From Cellulomonas denverensis (GTDB lineage: Bacteria; Actinomycetota; Actinomycetes; Actinomycetales; Cellulomonadaceae), in the NCBI RefSeq assembly GCF_012396125.1, contig NZ_JAAXOX010000006.1, positions 106,569 through 170,568 on the forward strand: DNA of 64,000 nucleotides, written 5' to 3'. The notes beneath the pieces are model-generated. The model was not told the DNA's origin. It did not search any database and saw only the letters and a program-made list of their open reading frames with translations. Position numbers and translations under genes: made by a program. Below are positions 53,190-62,317 of the stretch, piece by piece; the stretch's first letter is position 1; each line of letters begins with the position of its first letter.

Positions 53190-53681
53190 ATGGGCCTGTT
53201 CGGCCGACGCAAGACCGTGGACGCACCCGCCGCGGTGGTGGAGGTGGTCTCCCCGGTGACCGGGACCGCCGTGGCGCTCGCCGACTGTGGCGACCCCGCG
53301 TTCGCCGCCGGGCTGCTGGGCCCCGGCATCGCGGTCCGCCCCGACTCCGGCGAGGTGGTGGCCCCCGTTTCCGGCGAGGTGGTCTCCGCGATGCCGCACG
53401 CCTACGGCATCCGGGCGGCCGGGGGCGCGGAGGTGCTGGTGCACGTGGGCATCGACACCGTGACCCTGGGCGGTGCGCACTTCGACCAGCGGGTGCACAC
53501 CGGGCAGCAGATCGCCGCCGGCGCCCCGCTGGCGGCGGTGGACTTGGCGGCGGTGGCGGCGGCCGGGCTGTCGACCACCGTGATGGTCGTGGTGCCCAAC
53601 GCCGACGCGGCCGGTGCGGTCGAGGTCGCCGGCCCCGGCCCGGTCACCGCCGGATCGACCGTGCTGACGGTGCGGTCATGA
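53190..53681 (+). CDS. PTS glucose-type EIIA
   Basis: A 163-residue EIIA of the Crr type. The phosphorylated His is in EVLVHVGIDTV, with the second active-site His in AMPHAYGI. Begins 13 bases after the reductase with GAGGAGC as ribosome site. It should phosphorylate the EIIBC of this operon. Confidence 0.93.
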   Translation: MGLFGRRKTVDAPAAVVEVVSPVTGTAVALADCGDPAFAAGLLGPGIAVRPDSGEVVAPVSGEVVSAMPHAYGIRAAGGAEVLVHVGIDTVTLGGAHFDQRVHTGQQIAAGAPLAAVDLAAVAAAGLSTTVMVVVPNADAAGAVEVAGPGPVTAGSTVLTVRS

Positions 53682-53730
53682 CGCCACGCCACCGGACGAC
53701 GACGTCCGGGGACCGAGGACGGGAGAGCCG

Positions 53731-54606
53731 ATGCGGGTCAAGCAGGTCCTGAACAACAGTGTCGTGCTCGGCGTCGACGACAACGGCACCGAGGTGATCA
53801 TGCTGGGCCCGGGCCTCGGGTTCCGGTCCCAGCCGGGCGACGAGGTCGATCCGGCGGCGGTGCAGCGCACCTTCGTGCCGGACGGGATCGGTTCGCTGGA
53901 ACGACTGGCCGCGATGGTCGAGGAGATCTCGATCGACGCGGTCGCCGCCGCCGAGGAGGTGATGCGGGTCGGCCGGGAGAAGCTGGGGTCGTACGTCACC
54001 GCCCGGGTGCTGATCCCGCTGGCCGACCACATCGGCTTCGCGCTGCGCCGGGTGCAGGACGGGGCGGCGGTGGAGTACCCGCTGCGCTCCGAGCTGTCCT
54101 ATCTCTACCCGGCGGAACTGGCCTACGGCCACGAGGCGCTGGACCTGATCGAGCACCGCACCGGGGTCCGGCTGCCCGCCTCCGAGGCGGTGCCGATCGC
54201 GATGCACTTCGTCAATGCGCAGTACGGCTCGGACGACATGCGCGAGTACATCCGGCTGACCTCCGCCCTGGAACAGATCCTGCAGATCATCGAGGACGAG
54301 TACGGCATCCGCTACGACGAGGGATCGGTGGAGGTGGCCCGGTTCATCACCCACCTGCGGTTCCTGTTCGTGCGGGCCCGGCTGCACGACACCGAGCCCA
54401 CGGTGCCGATCGTGGGCCGGCCGGAGGGGGACGCCGACGCGCTGCTGGAGGCGGTCCGGGCCAGCAAGCCCCGGCAGTACGCCTCGGCGGTCCGGATCGG
54501 CGGGCTGCTGGCGGACCTCTTCGCCTGGCAGGTCGACCAGGACGAGCTGCTGTACCTCAGTCTGCATGTCGCACGGCTCACCGGGGCCGCCGCGGCACGG
54601 AACTGA
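53731..54606 (+). CDS. licT: BglG/LicT-family transcription antiterminator
   Basis: A 291-residue RNA-binding antiterminator. The CAT domain (1-56) starts MRVKQVLNNSVVLGVDD, and two PRD domains follow with His residues for phosphorylation by the PTS (YGHEALDLIEHRTG, THLRFLFVRARLHD). Its target is the RAT at 49503. In the absence of substrate EIIB should phosphorylate PRD1 and keep it inactive. Last gene of the PTS operon. Confidence 0.93.
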   Translation: MRVKQVLNNSVVLGVDDNGTEVIMLGPGLGFRSQPGDEVDPAAVQRTFVPDGIGSLERLAAMVEEISIDAVAAAEEVMRVGREKLGSYVTARVLIPLADHIGFALRRVQDGAAVEYPLRSELSYLYPAELAYGHEALDLIEHRTGVRLPASEAVPIAMHFVNAQYGSDDMREYIRLTSALEQILQIIEDEYGIRYDEGSVEVARFITHLRFLFVRARLHDTEPTVPIVGRPEGDADALLEAVRASKPRQYASAVRIGGLLADLFAWQVDQDELLYLSLHVARLTGAAAARN

Positions 54607-54675
54607 CACTCAATTCCGGCCCCGTGCACCACACAACGCCCCGGCAGCCGGGCACCTCCCTGACAGCCTGCGGTC

Positions 54676-55353
54676 ATGCGGGTGCTGGTGGTGGAGGACG
54701 AGGAGCGGCTGGCCGCCGGGTTGCGGACCGGCCTGGAGGCCGAGGGCTTCGCCGTCGACGTGGCCGCGACCGGCACCGACGGACTTTTCCTGGCGCAGGA
54801 GCACCCCTACGACGCGGTGCTGCTCGACCTGATGCTGCCCGGCCTGGACGGGTACCAGGTCTGTCGGCGGCTGCGCGAGGCGGGCTGCTGGGTGCCGGTG
54901 CTGATACTCACCGCGATGGGCGAGGTCGAGGACCAGGTCGAAGGCCTGGAGTCCGGCGCCGACGACTACCTGACCAAACCCTTCGCGTTCCCGGTGCTGG
55001 TGGCACGGGTGCGGGCGCTGATCCGCCGGGGTGCGCCGGAGCGGCCGGTGGTGCTGACCGCCGGTGACCTGTGCTTCGACCCGGCCTCGCGCCGGGCCAG
55101 CCGCGGGGAGACGGACCTGGGCCTGACCGCCCGGGAGGCGGCGGTGCTGGAACACCTGATCCGGCGGCCGGACACCGTGCACACCAAACCGGAGATCCTG
55201 GCCGGGGTCTGGGACGAGGACTTCGACGGGGACCCGAACATCGTCGAGGTGTACATCCGGCGGCTGCGGGCCAAGGTCGACGAGCCGGCCGGCCGGAGCG
55301 CGATCCGGACCGTGCGCGGCGCCGGGTACCTGCTGGACGGCCGCGGTGGCTGA
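54676..55353 (+). CDS. OmpR-family response regulator
   Basis: A 225-residue regulator with a receiver domain (phosphoacceptor Asp51, Lys101) and a C-terminal winged helix. The DNA-binding helix is in ILAGVWDEDFDGDPNIVEVYIRR-type context. It overlaps the next kinase by eight bases. No operator is obvious in the 69-bp gap upstream. Confidence 0.93.
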   Translation: MRVLVVEDEERLAAGLRTGLEAEGFAVDVAATGTDGLFLAQEHPYDAVLLDLMLPGLDGYQVCRRLREAGCWVPVLILTAMGEVEDQVEGLESGADDYLTKPFAFPVLVARVRALIRRGAPERPVVLTAGDLCFDPASRRASRGETDLGLTAREAAVLEHLIRRPDTVHTKPEILAGVWDEDFDGDPNIVEVYIRRLRAKVDEPAGRSAIRTVRGAGYLLDGRGG

Positions 55354-56701
55354 GCGGCGCGGGCTCTCGGTCCGGGCCCGCACCACCCTGGCCGCCGCGG
55401 TGGTGGTCGGCCTGGTGCTGGTGCCCGCCGTGCTGGTCGGGCAGTGGGCACTGCAGGACTCGCTGACCGGCGGCGCCCGGGCGATGGCCGAGGCGCGCGC
55501 CCAGGCGGTGGCCGATCAGCTGGAACGGGGTGGTCACCTGCTGACCGTGGTCGACCTGGACGACCCGGAGGAGCTGGTGCAGGTGATCGACGCCGACGGC
55601 GCCAAGCTGGGCGCCAGCGCCACCGCCCGCGGGTTGCCGCTGCTGACCGGGTTCGTCACCGACCGGGTGACCGTGCGCGAGCCAGACGGCGCCGAACAGT
55701 CCTACGTGCTGGCCAGTGCGTCCATGGCCGAGGACGCCGGGGCGGAGCAGATGCGCGGCGGCACGGTGGTGGTCGGCCGGGCGCTGACCGGAGCCCGCGA
55801 GCTGGAGGTCGGGGCGAGTGTGGCGCTGGTCGCCGCGGCCGGCGGGTTGCTGATCCTGGTCGCCGGGACCACCTGGTGGCTGGTCGGCCGGGCCCTGCGC
55901 CCGGTGGAGCGGATGCGGGAGCAGGCGGACGCGATCTCGCACCGCCGGCTCGATCGACGGCTGCCGGCCACCGCGGGCCGGGACGAGGTGGCCCGGCTGT
56001 CCCGCACCCTGAACGCGATGCTGGACCGGCTGGACCACGCCGCCCGCGCTCAGCGGCGATTCATCTCGGACGCCTCGCACGAGCTGCGCACCCCGCTGAC
56101 CGTGATCCGGCAGAACGCCGAACTGGTGCTGTCCTACCCGGACCGGGTGGACGCCGCCGACCTGGCCCGCGGCACCGTCGCCGAGACCGAGCGGATGCAG
56201 GACCTGGTGGACGGCCTGCTGGTGCTGAGCCGGTCGGACGAACAGCGGTTGCGGCCCGCGGCGGGGCAGGTGGACCTGGACGATCTGCTGCTCGGCGAGG
56301 GCCGCCGGGTGCGCGCGGCCGGGCGGCTGCGGGTGAACACCAGCGGCGTGACCGCGGTCCGGGTGCGCGGCGACCGGTCGCTGCTGGGCCGGGTGGTGCG
56401 CAATCTGGTCGACAACGCGGCCCGGCACGCGGCGAGCACGGTGGCACTGCGCTGCGGCACCGGGTCCGGCTGGGCGGTGATCGACGTGGACGACGACGGC
56501 GCCGGGGTGCCGGTCGCGGACCGGGAGCGGGTGTTCGCGCGCTTCGTCCGGCTGGACGAGTCCCGGGCCCGGGACGCCGGGGGATCGGGGCTGGGGCTGG
56601 CGATCGTGCGCGAGGTGGTGCAGGCGCACGGCGGGCACGTGCGGGTGCTGGACTCCCCGACCGGCGGGGCGCGGCTGCGGGTCTGGTTGCCGCCGGCCTG
56701 A
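55346..56701 (+). CDS. sensor histidine kinase
   Basis: A 451-residue membrane kinase: helix 1 (about 13-33), an extracellular sensor of about 120 residues, helix 2 (160-180), HAMP (180-232), HisKA with His245 in SDASHELRTP, and a HATPase with LVDNAARHAA and GGSGLGLAIV. GTG start overlapping the regulator. Its stop is one base from the stop of the convergent arabinofuranosidase gene. Stimulus unknown. Confidence 0.93.
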   Translation: MAERRGLSVRARTTLAAAVVVGLVLVPAVLVGQWALQDSLTGGARAMAEARAQAVADQLERGGHLLTVVDLDDPEELVQVIDADGAKLGASATARGLPLLTGFVTDRVTVREPDGAEQSYVLASASMAEDAGAEQMRGGTVVVGRALTGARELEVGASVALVAAAGGLLILVAGTTWWLVGRALRPVERMREQADAISHRRLDRRLPATAGRDEVARLSRTLNAMLDRLDHAARAQRRFISDASHELRTPLTVIRQNAELVLSYPDRVDAADLARGTVAETERMQDLVDGLLVLSRSDEQRLRPAAGQVDLDDLLLGEGRRVRAAGRLRVNTSGVTAVRVRGDRSLLGRVVRNLVDNAARHAASTVALRCGTGSGWAVIDVDDDGAGVPVADRERVFARFVRLDESRARDAGGSGLGLAIVREVVQAHGGHVRVLDSPTGGARLRVWLPPA

Positions 56702-56702
56702 C

Positions 56703-58226
56703 TCAGCGGGCGATGCGCGCCCGCAGCACCGAGACCGAGCCCGGGGGGAGGCGGACCGTGTGCTCGCGCGCCAGGTCCGTCTCGATCCTGGTGGTGGTCC
56801 GGCGCACCGCGTCGGGCTCGGCGGCGGTGTTGTGCTGGGTCGGGAAGTCCGAGGCGAGCGTGTCCACCTGCTCCAGCCGCACGGGCACGGTGAACGACAG
56901 CTCGACCGCCGTCTCCTCGGTCATGTCGGTGTTGGTGAGGTTCACCAGCACCACGTCGGCGGCGACCGACGCGAACGCGTGCGCGCCGCTGGTGGCCTCG
57001 ATCGGGTCCACGACGAGCGCCGTGGCGTCGCGGTGGGCCTTGTACATCATGAAGACGTCGTAGTTCGGGGTCAGGACGGTGGCGTCGCCCTCGGTGAGGA
57101 TCACCGAGTTGAGCACGTTCACCGTCTGCGCGTTGCACGCCATCGTCACCTTGTCCGCGTTCCGCTGCAGGATGTCCAGCGTCAGCGCGGTGGTGATGGC
57201 GTCGCGCATGGTGACCTGCTGACGGAGGGCCGGCCGGACGAAGAAGGCGTCGCGGTGCCAGTTGCCCCACTCGCCGATGATCAGGTCGACGCGGGTGAGC
57301 TTGGTGTCCAGGCTGGACTCGGGCTCGGGGACGGCGGCCAGCCCCTCCTCGATCAGTGCCCACTGCTCGCGGATCACCTCCTCGAGCTCGAGGCAGCCGG
57401 CGATCACCCGGTCCCAGCCGGCACGGTCGAACGAGGTCGGGGTGTCGTCCTCGTGGTCGATGTTCCAGTTGTAGAAGTGCAGGTCGTACCCGGCGATCGG
57501 CGGCTGCCGGTACGCGGTCAGGGCACGGAAGAAGTCGCGGGTCCACTGCACGCGCTCGCGCGGCTTGTTGCCGTCCGGGCCGCAGGCGATCGGGTAGCTC
57601 GCCGGGGTCTCGAACACGCTCGTGGTGAACCGCGGCATCGCGGTCGCGTAGGGACGGTAGGCGTCGGCATAGCTCTGCGGGGTCATGGTGCCGCCCCCGC
57701 CCCAGGCCTCGTTGCCGATTCCCCAGTACCGCACGCCGTAGGGAGCCGGGTGGCCGTTCGCGGCGCGCAGCCGGGCGAGGTCGGTGCCCTCGGCGCGGTT
57801 CACGTACTCCATCCAGTCCCGCGCCTCGGCGACGGAGCCGGTCATCATGTTGACGTTGATCCAGGGCTCGGCGCCGATCGCCTCGCACAACCGCAGGTAC
57901 TCGTCGGTGCCGAACTGGTGGTCGTCGAGCTCGTAGGTGCCGAAGTTCTCGTTGAACGTCACCGGTCGGGTCCCGGGGTCCCCGATGCCGTCCCGCCAGT
58001 GGTAGGTATCGGCGTAGCAGCCCCCGGGCCAGCGCAGCACCGGGGGCGCCAGCTCGCGCAGCGCATCGAGTACACCCTGGCGCACGCCGGCCGTGTTCGG
58101 GACGTCGGAGTCCGGGCCGACCCAGATGCCCTCGTCGATGTTCTTGCCGAGGAACTCGATGAACTGTCCGTGCAGGGCCGGGTTGATCCGGGCGATCGTC
58201 GCGGTCGGGTCGATGTGCAGGGTCAC
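56703..58226 (-). CDS. GH51 alpha-L-arabinofuranosidase
   Basis: A 507-residue intracellular enzyme removing arabinose side chains from arabinoxylan or arabinan oligosaccharides. The acid/base is Glu173 in YWGIGNEAWGG and the nucleophile Glu319 in IIGEWGNWH. The start HIDPTATIARINPALHGQF is typical of the family. GTG at 58226 with AAAGG upstream. It lies 47 bases after the MFS gene and is probably cotranscribed with it under the TetR operator. Confidence 0.95.
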   Translation of the reverse strand: MTLHIDPTATIARINPALHGQFIEFLGKNIDEGIWVGPDSDVPNTAGVRQGVLDALRELAPPVLRWPGGCYADTYHWRDGIGDPGTRPVTFNENFGTYELDDHQFGTDEYLRLCEAIGAEPWINVNMMTGSVAEARDWMEYVNRAEGTDLARLRAANGHPAPYGVRYWGIGNEAWGGGGTMTPQSYADAYRPYATAMPRFTTSVFETPASYPIACGPDGNKPRERVQWTRDFFRALTAYRQPPIAGYDLHFYNWNIDHEDDTPTSFDRAGWDRVIAGCLELEEVIREQWALIEEGLAAVPEPESSLDTKLTRVDLIIGEWGNWHRDAFFVRPALRQQVTMRDAITTALTLDILQRNADKVTMACNAQTVNVLNSVILTEGDATVLTPNYDVFMMYKAHRDATALVVDPIEATSGAHAFASVAADVVLVNLTNTDMTEETAVELSFTVPVRLEQVDTLASDFPTQHNTAAEPDAVRRTTTRIETDLAREHTVRLPPGSVSVLRARIAR

Positions 58227-58273
58227 GGGGTGGGCCTTTCGGGCACGGACGAGGACTGGCGGGGCGGACGGGG

Positions 58274-59527
58274 TTACCGGACGGACCGGATCCGCATGAT
58301 GAAGATGCAGGCGAGGACGACCAGCGCGATCGCGAACGGGAACACGAAGCCGTAGGAGCCGGTGACGCCGACGATGATCGACGTGACGATCGGGCCGACC
58401 ATCTGACCGAGGGTGGTCGCGATGTTGAGGATGCCGAGGTCCTTGCCGGCCTCCTCGGCGTTCGGCAGCACGTCGACGTTCAGCGCCTGGTCCACCGAGC
58501 CGTACATGCCGTAGCCGAAGCCGCCGATGGCGGCGAACAGCACCATCGACCACGGGCTGTGCAGGATCCACGGCAGGGCGTAACCGATCGCGAGCAGGAC
58601 GCTCGCGGCGACGACGGGGATCTTGCGGCGGCCGATCCGGTCCGAGATCGGCCCGGCCGCCAGCGAGGAGATCACCGAGACGGCCAGCAGGACCAGCGAC
58701 ATCGTGGCGATGGTGGCCGCGGAGTCCTCGGTGGACTGCCCGATGTAGTCCTGCAGGATGTAGAGCTGGTAGTTCAGGATCATGTAGTAGCTGAAGATCA
58801 GGAACGACCGGCCGAAGAACGCGCGCCAGAAGTCCGGGGCGTTGCGCGGCGGGCGGAACGAGGTCAGGACCGAGCGCAGGTTCGTGTCCAGCTTCGGCAG
58901 TTCCTTGGCCGAGCGCTCCCGGGGCCACAGCACGATCGTCGCGACACCCGAGATCGCCATGACGACGCCGGAGACCACGAAGCCGGGCATCTGCATCGTG
59001 ATGAACTGCGCGCCGACGAGCGTGCCGATCGCGTTACCGCCGAGGGTGCCGGCCGAGAGGAAGGCCGACATCGTGCCGCGCACGCCCTCGGGCAGCCGGT
59101 CGGCCAGCGAGGCGATGACCGGGGCGATCATCATGTTCAGGCCCACCATCGCCAGGCAGTAGGCGACACCGATCAGCACGACGTTCGGCAGGACGCCGAT
59201 CGCGAACAGGCTGATGCCGCCGAGCAGGCCGCCGGACAGGATCCACGGCGTGCGGCGGCCGAAGACGGACCGGGTCCGGTCGGACAGGTTCCCGACGATC
59301 AGGTTCGACGCCAGCGACACCAGGGCGGTCACCGAGTTCAGCACCCCCGAGATGGCCACCTTGTCGTCCGGCGCGATCTCGGTGAGCCGTTGCGGGAGCA
59401 GCACCGCCGCCACGATCGACAGCGCGAACATCCAGCAGAACGAGAACACGAAGAAGGCCGCCGAGTAGCGGATCGTCTGCGCGCGGGGCAGCCGTGATGG
59501 CACCGGGGTCGCCACCTGCTGGGTCAT
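58274..59527 (-). CDS. MFS transporter
   Basis: A 417-residue transporter with twelve helices. The loop 2-3 motif is GNLSDRTRSVFGRRTP and loop 8-9 AGPISDRIGRRKIP. Upstream of the arabinofuranosidase on the same strand, so a sugar, or an arabino-oligosaccharide, is the likely cargo. Its start faces the nested TetR operator. Confidence 0.9.
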   Translation of the reverse strand: MTQQVATPVPSRLPRAQTIRYSAAFFVFSFCWMFALSIVAAVLLPQRLTEIAPDDKVAISGVLNSVTALVSLASNLIVGNLSDRTRSVFGRRTPWILSGGLLGGISLFAIGVLPNVVLIGVAYCLAMVGLNMMIAPVIASLADRLPEGVRGTMSAFLSAGTLGGNAIGTLVGAQFITMQMPGFVVSGVVMAISGVATIVLWPRERSAKELPKLDTNLRSVLTSFRPPRNAPDFWRAFFGRSFLIFSYYMILNYQLYILQDYIGQSTEDSAATIATMSLVLLAVSVISSLAAGPISDRIGRRKIPVVAASVLLAIGYALPWILHSPWSMVLFAAIGGFGYGMYGSVDQALNVDVLPNAEEAGKDLGILNIATTLGQMVGPIVTSIIVGVTGSYGFVFPFAIALVVLACIFIMRIRSVR

Positions 59528-59570
59528 GGTCGGATCTCCTTCGATCAGAGCCGGCGGCGCGACGACGCGC

Positions 59571-59597
59571 TACCTGTTACCTGAAAGGTATAAGGTA
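59571..59597. promoter_or_regulatory. nested palindromic TetR operator
   Basis: The pattern TACCT-n2-TACCT-n3-AGGTA-n2-AGGTA forms two concentric inverted repeats over 27 bp. It lies in the 135-bp gap between the divergent MFS and TetR genes and is AT-rich against its surroundings. Confidence 0.85.
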
Positions 59598-59662
59598 AAT
59601 TCATCGCGCGGTCAAGCTCCGTCGCGGGCCGCCAGACCCGGCCGCACCGTCACAATGGGGGC

Positions 59663-60319
59663 GTGTCTCCCACCGCACCCGAGGCCGGCCCGATCCGTGC
59701 TCGACACCGCATGTCCGTCGAGGACCGCCGGCGCCAGATCGCCGTGAAGGGCGCCGAACTGGTCGCCCGATACGGCAGCTACGGCGTGTCCATGCAGACC
59801 GTGGCCGACGCGGTGGGCCTGACCCTGCCCGGCCTCAACCATCACGTGAAGAGCCGCGCCGACCTGCTCGCGCTCATCGTCGAGACCTACTACGACGACT
59901 TCAGCGACGAACCCACCATGCTCGCCCACCTGCGTGGGCTGGCCGACCCGGACGACGACGGCACCCTCAGCCTGCCGACGTGCCTGCGCCGCATCGTCGA
60001 GAACAACACCCAGCGCCCGGAACTGGTCTCGCTGTTCATGCGCCTCGCCGTCGAGGCGCACGACCCCGCCCACCCGGCGCACGACTACTACGCCGTGCGC
60101 CACGCCCGCCTGCTGTCGCTGATGGCCTCGCTGCCCTGGCGACTGCCGGAGCGGTTCCGCGACGAGCACGCGTTCGCCGACCTGCTCCGAACGGCGTTCT
60201 GCGCGATGGACGGCACCGAGATCCAGGCGCTCACCGACCCCGCGGAGTCGATGGCCGATCTCTGGGCTCGGGTCGAGCGCACACTGTTCGGCGCGCCGGA
60301 GTGGGACGGCTGCCGGTGA
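59663..60319 (+). CDS. TetR-family regulator of the MFS/arabinofuranosidase unit
   Basis: A 218-residue regulator with a helix-turn-helix YGVSMQTVADAVGLTLPGLN. The GTG at 59663 is the first start; an ATG at 59711 (MSVEDRRRQIA) is a good alternative. The nested operator upstream and the divergent sugar genes point to arabinose-oligosaccharide or aglycone sensing. Confidence 0.9.
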   Translation: MSPTAPEAGPIRARHRMSVEDRRRQIAVKGAELVARYGSYGVSMQTVADAVGLTLPGLNHHVKSRADLLALIVETYYDDFSDEPTMLAHLRGLADPDDDGTLSLPTCLRRIVENNTQRPELVSLFMRLAVEAHDPAHPAHDYYAVRHARLLSLMASLPWRLPERFRDEHAFADLLRTAFCAMDGTEIQALTDPAESMADLWARVERTLFGAPEWDGCR

Positions 60320-60327
60320 GCTGCGGC

Positions 60328-60729
60328 CTACTGCCGGGCGCCCCACTCCTCACAGTTGCCGCCGACCATCAACTGACGGCCGAACAGGGCCAGACCGCCC
60401 ACGGCGCCGCTGCGCCGGTTGCCGCAGGTCACGGCGAAGTCCTGGTCCTCGGACCCCTGCGGAGCGACGAACAACAGGTCGTCGCAGGCCACCATGTCAC
60501 CCTGGGTGCACAGCTCGCGGGCGGCGTCCCGGTCGATCGACCCGGAGGCCCGCCGGGAGTCGCCGGTGGCGAAGAAGGCGACGATGCCGCCGATCACCGC
60601 GAGCACGGCCAGGGTGGCGACCACGGCGCCCAGCCGTGGTCGGCGACGTCCGCCGCCGGTGGGACGTGTGCCGGCGGGCTGCACGGGGGTGTCCGGCCGC
60701 GGGCGCGAGGGGTCGTTCGGCGTGGTCAT
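60328..60729 (-). CDS. small membrane-anchored protein with external cysteines
   Basis: A 133-residue protein with a Pro/Arg-rich cytoplasmic N-terminus, one membrane helix (about 33-54) and an external domain with four Cys residues (ELCTQGDMVACDDL, VTCGNRR, GNCEEWG) that may form two disulfides. No known family. It follows another exported protein gene on the same strand. Confidence 0.72.
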   Translation of the reverse strand: MTTPNDPSRPRPDTPVQPAGTRPTGGGRRRPRLGAVVATLAVLAVIGGIVAFFATGDSRRASGSIDRDAARELCTQGDMVACDDLLFVAPQGSEDQDFAVTCGNRRSGAVGGLALFGRQLMVGGNCEEWGARQ

Positions 60730-60775
60730 GGTCGTGCCTCCTGGGTTCGTCGTGGGGTGTGCTCTGAACGGCGGC

Positions 60776-61507
60776 TCAGGTGGTCGGCGCCGCCGGGTCG
60801 TGGTCCTCGCGCTGGAGCCGCAGGCTGCCGCCGGTCAGTGCCTCCATCACCCCGTCGGCGGGCAGGCCCTGCTCGGCGCTGATCCCGAGCCCGAACGAGC
60901 CGAACTCGGACAGCGGGCAGGCCTCGGCGACCCGGCGCGCGGTGTCCACGTCCAGGTCGCCGGGGATCGTCACCGTGCCGTCGCGGGGATCGGGGGCGGA
61001 GTCGACGCCGTGCTCCCGGGCACAGCCGACCCACTGGCCGGCGGCCTCGTCGGCCACTGCGGTGTCGCCGGCCGGACCGACCGGATCGGCGAGCAGGCGG
61101 AGTTCCTCCTCGAGTGCGCGGGCCCGGTCCGGGTCCACGCCCGCATCCGGGAACTGCCCGAGACAGGTGTTGTACGCCTCGGCGTAGTCGGTGCCGCCGA
61201 TGCTGAGCCTGCGCATCGTGCCGTCGGCGTTGCGGCTCATCGACAGGCTCCCCGGACCGGTCACCTGCAACCCTCCGCCGTCCGAGACGGTCGCCGGGAC
61301 GCCGGCCTGCTCCAGGCACTCGGCGAAGCCGTCCGGCGAACGGTTGCTCGCGAGCTGGCTGAGCTGTGCCCCGCCGGCGACCGAGGCGTCCGACCCGTGG
61401 GCCGGTCGCACCGCGGCGCGCCAGGCCACCGTGGCCAGCGCCACCAGGGCGACGACGAGCACGGCGGTGCCGACGGTGGTCCAACGCCGGGATGTGGTCG
61501 TGTCCAT
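60776..61507 (-). CDS. exported protein of unknown function, divergent from a two-component system
   Basis: A 243-residue protein with one N-terminal membrane helix (about 9-30) and a large external domain containing four Cys (FAECLEQAG, YNTCLGQF, VGCAREHG, EACPLSE). The ATG at 61507 has AAAGGAC upstream. It shares a promoter region with the response regulator, whose probable binding repeats lie between them. Confidence 0.78.
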   Translation of the reverse strand: MDTTTSRRWTTVGTAVLVVALVALATVAWRAAVRPAHGSDASVAGGAQLSQLASNRSPDGFAECLEQAGVPATVSDGGGLQVTGPGSLSMSRNADGTMRRLSIGGTDYAEAYNTCLGQFPDAGVDPDRARALEEELRLLADPVGPAGDTAVADEAAGQWVGCAREHGVDSAPDPRDGTVTIPGDLDVDTARRVAEACPLSEFGSFGLGISAEQGLPADGVMEALTGGSLRLQREDHDPAAPTT

Positions 61508-61565
61508 GATGGATGTCCTTTCTTCCCACCGGCCCGGCCGGGTCGGTGGTCCAGGTCTACTCACG

Positions 61566-61613
61566 GACCGGTTTCCGACCGGTCAAGAAGCCACAAACCT
61601 TTCGTTGACCGGT
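61566..61613. promoter_or_regulatory. direct repeats, probable response-regulator sites
   Basis: GACCGGT occurs at 61566-61572, 61577-61583 (11-bp spacing) and 61607-61613. The 11-bp period is typical of OmpR/PhoB-type binding. The repeats lie in the 153-bp gap between the divergent exported-protein and response-regulator genes. Confidence 0.65.
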
Positions 61614-61660
61614 GCTGGGCCATGCTGGGTGGACACCGGTCCGGACGAGAGGAAGTCGCC

Positions 61661-62317
61661 ATGCGCGTGCTGCTGGTCGAAGACGAGGTCGACCTGGCCC
61701 AGTCGCTCGCCGCGGGTCTGAGCGCGGACGGGTTCACCGTCGAGGTCGCCCACGACGGCGCCGCCGGGCTGGCCGCGGTCGCCGCAGGGCAGCCGGAGGT
61801 GCTGATCCTGGACCGCGACCTCCCGGTGATCAGCGGGGATGCGGTCTGCCAGGCGCTGGTCGCCGCCGGCAGTCCCACCCGGATCCTGATGCTGACCGCC
61901 GCGTCCTCACTGGACGACCGGGTCAACGGCCTGGACCTGGGCGCCGACGACTACCTCGCCAAACCCTTCGCCTACGTCGAGCTGGTGGCACGGATCCGGG
62001 CGTTGGGCCGGCGCGCCGCTGCCGGCGAGGAACCGGTGCTCGAGCGCGGCGACCTCCGGCTGGACAGCGCCCGCCGGGTGGTCGAGCGCGCCGGCCGGCC
62101 GGTCCGGCTCACACCCACCCAGTTCGCGGTGCTCGAGGTGTTGCTGCTCGCGAACGGGGGCTACGTCTCGGTCGACGAGCTGCTCGAGGTGGTCTGGGAC
62201 GGACGCCAGGACCGCGACCGATCGGTGGTCAAGATGGCCGTGCACGGGCTGCGGAACAGACTCGGGTCCCCGCCGCTGATCGAGACCGGTCCGCGCCACG
62301 GGTACCGGATCTCATGA
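61661..62317 (+). CDS. OmpR-family response regulator 2
   Basis: A 218-residue regulator with receiver Asp51 and Lys101 and a winged-helix output ending GPRHGYRIS. The ATG at 61661 has GAGAGGAAG upstream. Its stop overlaps the kinase start (ATGA). Likely to control the two divergent exported proteins and itself. Confidence 0.93.
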   Translation: MRVLLVEDEVDLAQSLAAGLSADGFTVEVAHDGAAGLAAVAAGQPEVLILDRDLPVISGDAVCQALVAAGSPTRILMLTAASSLDDRVNGLDLGADDYLAKPFAYVELVARIRALGRRAAAGEEPVLERGDLRLDSARRVVERAGRPVRLTPTQFAVLEVLLLANGGYVSVDELLEVVWDGRQDRDRSVVKMAVHGLRNRLGSPPLIETGPRHGYRIS

